Below, piece by piece: positions 5,474-5,946 of a DNA stretch of 5,946 nt (the stretch's first letter is position 1; every line of letters begins with the position of its first letter). The notes beneath the pieces were generated by a model, which worked only from the letters and a program-made list of their open reading frames with translations, did no database searches and was not told the DNA's origin. Origin of the DNA: Bacteroidales bacterium (GTDB lineage Bacteria; Bacteroidota; Bacteroidia; Bacteroidales; UBA1402); contig DOBD01000205.1 of the NCBI GenBank assembly GCA_003506275.1, positions 4,077 to 10,022 on the forward strand, given 5' to 3'. The position numbers and the translations under genes were made by a program.

Positions 5474-5946
5474 ACGAACCAATTGGCATAGTTACGGTTT
5501 TGTACAATAGTGAAACGGTACTCAAGGATTTTTTTTCATCCTTGGACAGCCAGACCTATGTCCATTTTACGCTGTATGTCATTGATAACAAATCGCCTGA
5601 TAATTCATTGGCCTTGGCCCATGAATTGTCCAAAACCGTACGGTTCAAGACAGTTTTTATCGCCAATGATGACAACTTCGGGGTGGCAAAAGGCAACAAT
5701 CAAGGTATTCAAAAAGCCCTGGAGGACGGTTTTGAATACCTGTTATTATCCAATAACGATGTAGTGTTGGATCCTTTCTGTATTGAGCGACTCTATCAAG
5801 GGTTACATGCTCAGCAAGCTGATATGGCTGTACCAAAGATTTTTTACTTCAACTCACCTCTTTTGTGGGCTGCAGGTGGTTATTTTAATAAATGGAAAGG
5901 TTTGAATTTCCATTATGGTGATAAAAAAGAAGATGCACCGATTTAT
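5470..5946 (+). CDS. Family 2 glycosyltransferase (GT-A fold), N-terminal part
   Basis: The frame opens at ATG 5470, whose ATGA overlaps the epimerase stop, and stays open for 159 codons to the window end, so the C-terminus is missing. The GT2 layout is clear: strand one IGIVTVLYNSETVLKDFFSSL (5-25), QTY (28-30), then LYVIDNKSPDNS (35-46) with the nucleotide-contacting Asp39. DDNFGVAKGNNQGI (67-80) is the usual N-x-G-x-A-x-G-N-N-x-G segment. LLLSNNDVVLDP (91-102) supplies the D-x-D-equivalent metal site with Asp97. Many members with the NND form and the GVAKGNNQGI segment are annotated as rhamnosyltransferases. It probably adds one sugar to the lipid-linked repeat unit on the cytoplasmic side of the inner membrane. 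Coupling to the epimerase suggests, without proving, that it uses that enzyme's product. An 8-T run lies at codons 20-23. Confidence 0.88.
   Translation, partial: MNEPIGIVTVLYNSETVLKDFFSSLDSQTYVHFTLYVIDNKSPDNSLALAHELSKTVRFKTVFIANDDNFGVAKGNNQGIQKALEDGFEYLLLSNNDVVLDPFCIERLYQGLHAQQADMAVPKIFYFNSPLLWAAGGYFNKWKGLNFHYGDKKEDAPIY
5523..5544 (+). repeat. Inverted repeat around an 8-T run inside the glycosyltransferase gene
   Basis: CAAGGAT (5523-5529) and ATCCTTG (5538-5544) are perfect reverse complements and flank an 8-nt loop of seven T and one C. A T-G wobble could add an eighth pair (5522/5545). The T run itself covers 5529-5536. In RNA this would be a modest stem-loop about 50 nt after the start codon. 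It lies within codons that read normally in frame, so any role in translation, slippage or pausing is inference; chance is possible. Confidence 0.4.

Noticed and set aside
5510..5764. 84-codon frame inside the glycosyltransferase start
   Set aside because: The GT2 motifs are all in the frame starting at 5470; this frame gives a Trp/Pro-rich sequence with no motif.
1..5946. An undescribed defence, mobile or RNA-based system
   Set aside because: Every long stretch is explained by familiar polysaccharide-biosynthesis families. I saw no nuclease, transposase, reverse transcriptase, toxin-antitoxin pair, repeat array or long non-coding region.

Overview
The window is a slice of a surface-polysaccharide (capsule or exopolysaccharide) biosynthesis locus. 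All seven genes lie on the + strand with gaps of at most 34 nt or short overlaps, so they probably form one transcription unit that runs through both window edges. The style of the export and chain-length proteins (an SLBB export protein ending in a hydrophobic helix, a Wzz protein without a fused kinase) and the weak or absent Shine-Dalgarno sequences suggest a Bacteroidota (Bacteroidetes) member. This is an inference; genus cannot be read from the sequence.

Layout: 1-324 is the C-terminal end of an outer-membrane polysaccharide export protein (Wza/SLBB type). 347-1456 is a Wzz-type chain-length/co-polymerase protein. 1480-3000 is a Wzx-type flippase. 2981-3658 and about 3679-4302 are two different left-handed beta-helix O-acetyltransferases. 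4337-5473 is an NAD-dependent sugar-nucleotide epimerase resembling dTDP-L-rhamnose 4-epimerases (WbiB-like). 5470-5946 is the start of a family 2 glycosyltransferase cut by the window end.

How they work together (inference from families): the epimerase makes a nucleotide sugar, possibly dTDP-6-deoxy-L-talose. The glycosyltransferase adds a sugar to the lipid-linked repeat unit, and the acetyltransferases decorate a sugar or the glycan. The flippase moves the unit across the inner membrane, Wzz sets chain length, and the Wza-like protein exports the polymer. This is a Wzx/Wzy-dependent scheme, although the Wzy polymerase, the initiating transferase and any dTDP-rhamnose (rml) genes are not in view.

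Base composition changes inside the window. The export and chain-length genes are GC-rich for most of their length (about 50-63% in most 60-nt blocks counted by hand). From about 1320 onward the sequence drops to about 35-40% through the flippase. This fits a conserved export module joined to an exchangeable, strain-specific cassette. No tRNA, rRNA, CRISPR, insertion sequence, convincing promoter or strong terminator was seen, and no stretch of more than 34 nt lacks a gene. I did not find a new kind of system here; the points worth a second look are small-scale ones.
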